Below, in pieces: positions 62,408 to 64,000 of a DNA stretch of 64,000 bases (its first letter is position 1; each line of letters opens with the position of its first letter). A program made the position numbers and the translations under genes. The notes under the pieces were generated by a model. That model was not told where the DNA came from. It saw nothing but the letters and a program-made list of their open reading frames with translations, and did no database searches. Source of the DNA: JBBKXJ01 sp037969395 (GTDB taxonomy: Bacteria > Pseudomonadota > Gammaproteobacteria > Pseudomonadales > JAUIET01); contig JBBKXJ010000018.1 in the NCBI GenBank assembly GCA_037969395.1, positions 62,001-126,000 of the forward strand, read 5' to 3'.

Positions 62408-63333
62408 CAGTCGACACTGCCATTGACGAAGTGGGTATACAGGTCATCCAGCCGTGGTGCGGTCATTTGTACATCCTTAATGCAGTCTCGTCGTTGCGTG
62501 ATGCATCGCAACAGCGTCAGTTTGTTAGCCTCTGTACAGCTGAATTCAATCTGCTCGCCATTAACTCTCCGATGACGGATTGCAGGTGCCACGGCGTGCA
62601 GTAAGGTGTCTGTCTGACCAGCCATGAGCGTCACGGTAATAAGCGTGGGCAGTTGCGCCGCAGTACGCAATTCATTGAGGCTGCCGTGTATCAAAGCGCA
62701 GCCTTGCTTCATAATCACTACCCGGTCGGTCTGTGCCTCTATCTCCGTTAGCGCATGCGAGGCGAGGAGAATTGTTGTTCCTTCATTTTGGCGCTCACGA
62801 ATAATGCGGTAAAAGTGGCGACGTAGAAACGGGTCCATGCCCGTGGTCGGTTCGTCCAGTAGCAGTAGCTGCGGCTGTCCCAGTAGCGCCTGCGCTAGCC
62901 CCAGGCGCTGCCGCATGCCTTTTGAATAGGTACTGATGCGACGCCCGGCGGCAGCCGTAAGCCCCACCAGTTCCAACAGTTCATCGCATTGGGATGGCGG
63001 TTGTCTTTTTAAGCGGGCATAGAAATTGAGCACGTGTCTGGCTGTCATGCCGCCATTGAAAGCAACGGTTTCCGGTAGAAAACCGATGGGTTTGTAGCTG
63101 GCCGCCGTTCGTTGCGCGTTCAGTGTGTTGTTCCACAGCCGAATGCTGCCGCTGCTGGGCTGTGTTAGTCCGAGAATCAACTTCATTAGCGTGGTTTTAC
63201 CGGCCCCGTTGTGGCCAATAATAGCCAGACTTTCACCCGCAGCCACTGCCAGGTTCAGCTCGCTGACAACACAGTTATTGCCGTAGGTTTTACTGATATT
63301 GTTAAGTTCCAGTGCATTCACCACCGCTGCCAT
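62407..63333 (-). CDS. nosF: NosF ABC transporter ATPase
   Basis: A 308-residue ATPase with Walker A GHNGAGKTTLMKLILG, signature YSKGMRQRLGLAQAL, Walker B LLLLDEPTTGMDP, and the H-loop LLASHALTEIE. It powers NosY. The ATG abuts the nosD stop codon. Confidence 0.93.
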   Translation of the reverse strand: MAAVVNALELNNISKTYGNNCVVSELNLAVAAGESLAIIGHNGAGKTTLMKLILGLTQPSSGSIRLWNNTLNAQRTAASYKPIGFLPETVAFNGGMTARHVLNFYARLKRQPPSQCDELLELVGLTAAAGRRISTYSKGMRQRLGLAQALLGQPQLLLLDEPTTGMDPFLRRHFYRIIRERQNEGTTILLASHALTEIEAQTDRVVIMKQGCALIHGSLNELRTAAQLPTLITVTLMAGQTDTLLHAVAPAIRHRRVNGEQIEFSCTEANKLTLLRCITQRRDCIKDVQMTAPRLDDLYTHFVNGSVD

Positions 63334-64000
63334 CTAATTCATACCGTATTTGTGTGGTTGCAGGGCTTGCATCAAAGGTGCGCTGTCGGTGACGCCACCA
63401 GGGTAGAGGGCAGGGAACTGCGATTGCGCCCACTGTAAAATCTGCAGCAGCGGGCTGTTTATTAGCATTTTAGCGGCTGGATAGCGCCAGATTAGCTGGT
63501 CGATCAGGTTGTTGGGGTGGTAGGGTCGGTCAGCTATGCCGTCGCCGTTTACGTCAAATGCGAGGTGGTCGCTCCAGTAATTGCCGCGGCCGTGTTGCGA
63601 CCACTCGAGACTGCGCGTGCCGACATACTTGACCTGGGTGCGGTTGCCGATAAAGCTATTTTCCCACAGCACGTTTTCCTCCGAGCCAGCTGTAAAATGT
63701 ACGCCAATCTGGCAACCTTCAAAGTGGTTGTGATGAACCTTGTTATAGTTTGAATTATATATAAATACGCATTTTTCCGCGCCACCGCGTACCTCGTTGC
63801 CGCTGATATTTGACTGGTTGGCAAAGTTAAAAAAAATGCCCCTGTCGCGATCGCCGTCGGAAATATTGTTGCTGACCGTTAGCCCGGTGGAATACATCAA
63901 CGCAAAGCCCACGTGACTGCCGTGCGACACATTACCAATGACTTCACTGTTATTGGTGTACATATAATGTATGGCAAAGCGTACATCGTTAAAACGGTTG
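63334..64000 (-). CDS. nosD: NosD periplasmic protein, C-terminal part (cut by window end)
   Basis: The frame stays open through the right edge (a NRFNDVRFAIHY run precedes the Met at 63963), so only the last 222 codons are seen. Right-handed beta-helix repeats are clear (NVSHGSHVGFAL, NISDGDRDRGIFFN, YNKVHHNHFEGCQIGVHF), then WSQHGRGNYWSDH and DVNGDGIADRPY, the NosD end. NosD works with NosFY in building the CuZ centre of nitrous oxide reductase. nosZ and nosR should lie beyond the window. Confidence 0.92.
   Translation of the reverse strand, partial: NRFNDVRFAIHYMYTNNSEVIGNVSHGSHVGFALMYSTGLTVSNNISDGDRDRGIFFNFANQSNISGNEVRGGAEKCVFIYNSNYNKVHHNHFEGCQIGVHFTAGSEENVLWENSFIGNRTQVKYVGTRSLEWSQHGRGNYWSDHLAFDVNGDGIADRPYHPNNLIDQLIWRYPAAKMLINSPLLQILQWAQSQFPALYPGGVTDSAPLMQALQPHKYGMN

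Noticed and set aside
1..64000. tRNA genes, rRNA genes, CRISPR arrays, prophage or full insertion sequences
   Set aside because: None was seen: no transposase or integrase motifs, no regularly spaced repeats, and no cloverleaf-like sequence was recognised by eye.

Overview
The window looks like chromosome from a Gammaproteobacterium related to the Pseudomonadales and the former Cellvibrionales. Many neighbour pairs are those of Pseudomonas: CheW-like protein with rsmE, the methyl-cycle genes with tkt-epd-pgk-fba, rpiA facing ilvA, ssrS-zapA-ygfB-pepP-ubiH-ubiI, rppH-ptsP-lgt-thyA-folA, ilvD/argA/argE, and glnE-ilvE-waaF. The genus cannot be fixed from the sequence alone. No tRNA, rRNA, CRISPR, prophage or complete insertion sequence was seen.

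Bases 1-25.9 kb are mostly housekeeping. A minus-strand methyl-cycle operon (sahR-metK-ahcY-metF-rsmE) is headed by an ArsR-methyltransferase fusion regulator, with a clear palindromic operator over its promoter. Divergent from it is tkt-epd-pgk-fba. Next come an alpha/beta hydrolase, rpiA and ilvA, a 260-bp inverted-repeat element, the 6S RNA gene, zapA and its partner, then ygfB-like-pepP-ubiH-ubiI, gcvH, rppH-ptsP-lgt-thyA and folA. Bases 26.1-31.3 kb hold a six-gene TonB2-type energy transduction operon (DUF3450, long ExbB, ExbB, ExbD, TonB, TPR). Bases 31.4-42.9 kb hold ilvD, argA, argE, a GspE-type ATPase, glnE, ilvE and waaF.

The accessory highlight is 42.9-55.7 kb. One minus-strand operon encodes a fatty acyl-AMP ligase, an SDR reductase, two paralogous LpxL-like acyltransferases on either side of an FA2H-type fatty-acid hydroxylase, and a secreted protein. 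A second minus-strand operon encodes an acyl carrier protein, a serine palmitoyltransferase-type alpha-oxoamine synthase, MurA and a metallophosphoesterase. A MobA-like nucleotidyltransferase and an ELM1-family protein flank it on the plus strand. Ligase, ACP, SPT and SDR match the known core of bacterial ceramide synthesis. The rest suggests a sphingolipid-type (or sulfonolipid-type) pathway with its own N-acylation, hydroxylation and head-group steps. A second inverted-repeat element supplies the stop codon of the ELM1-like gene.

Bases 56-64 kb carry a NYN-LOTUS protein, a hybrid histidine kinase, a small lysine-rich protein, an FNR-type oxygen sensor, and the distal part of a nitrous oxide reductase cluster (nosD-nosF-nosY-nosL, minus strand). 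This implies at least partial denitrification. Several genes use TTG or GTG starts with good Shine-Dalgarno sequences (rppH, argA, the acyl-AMP ligase, an acyltransferase, zapA).
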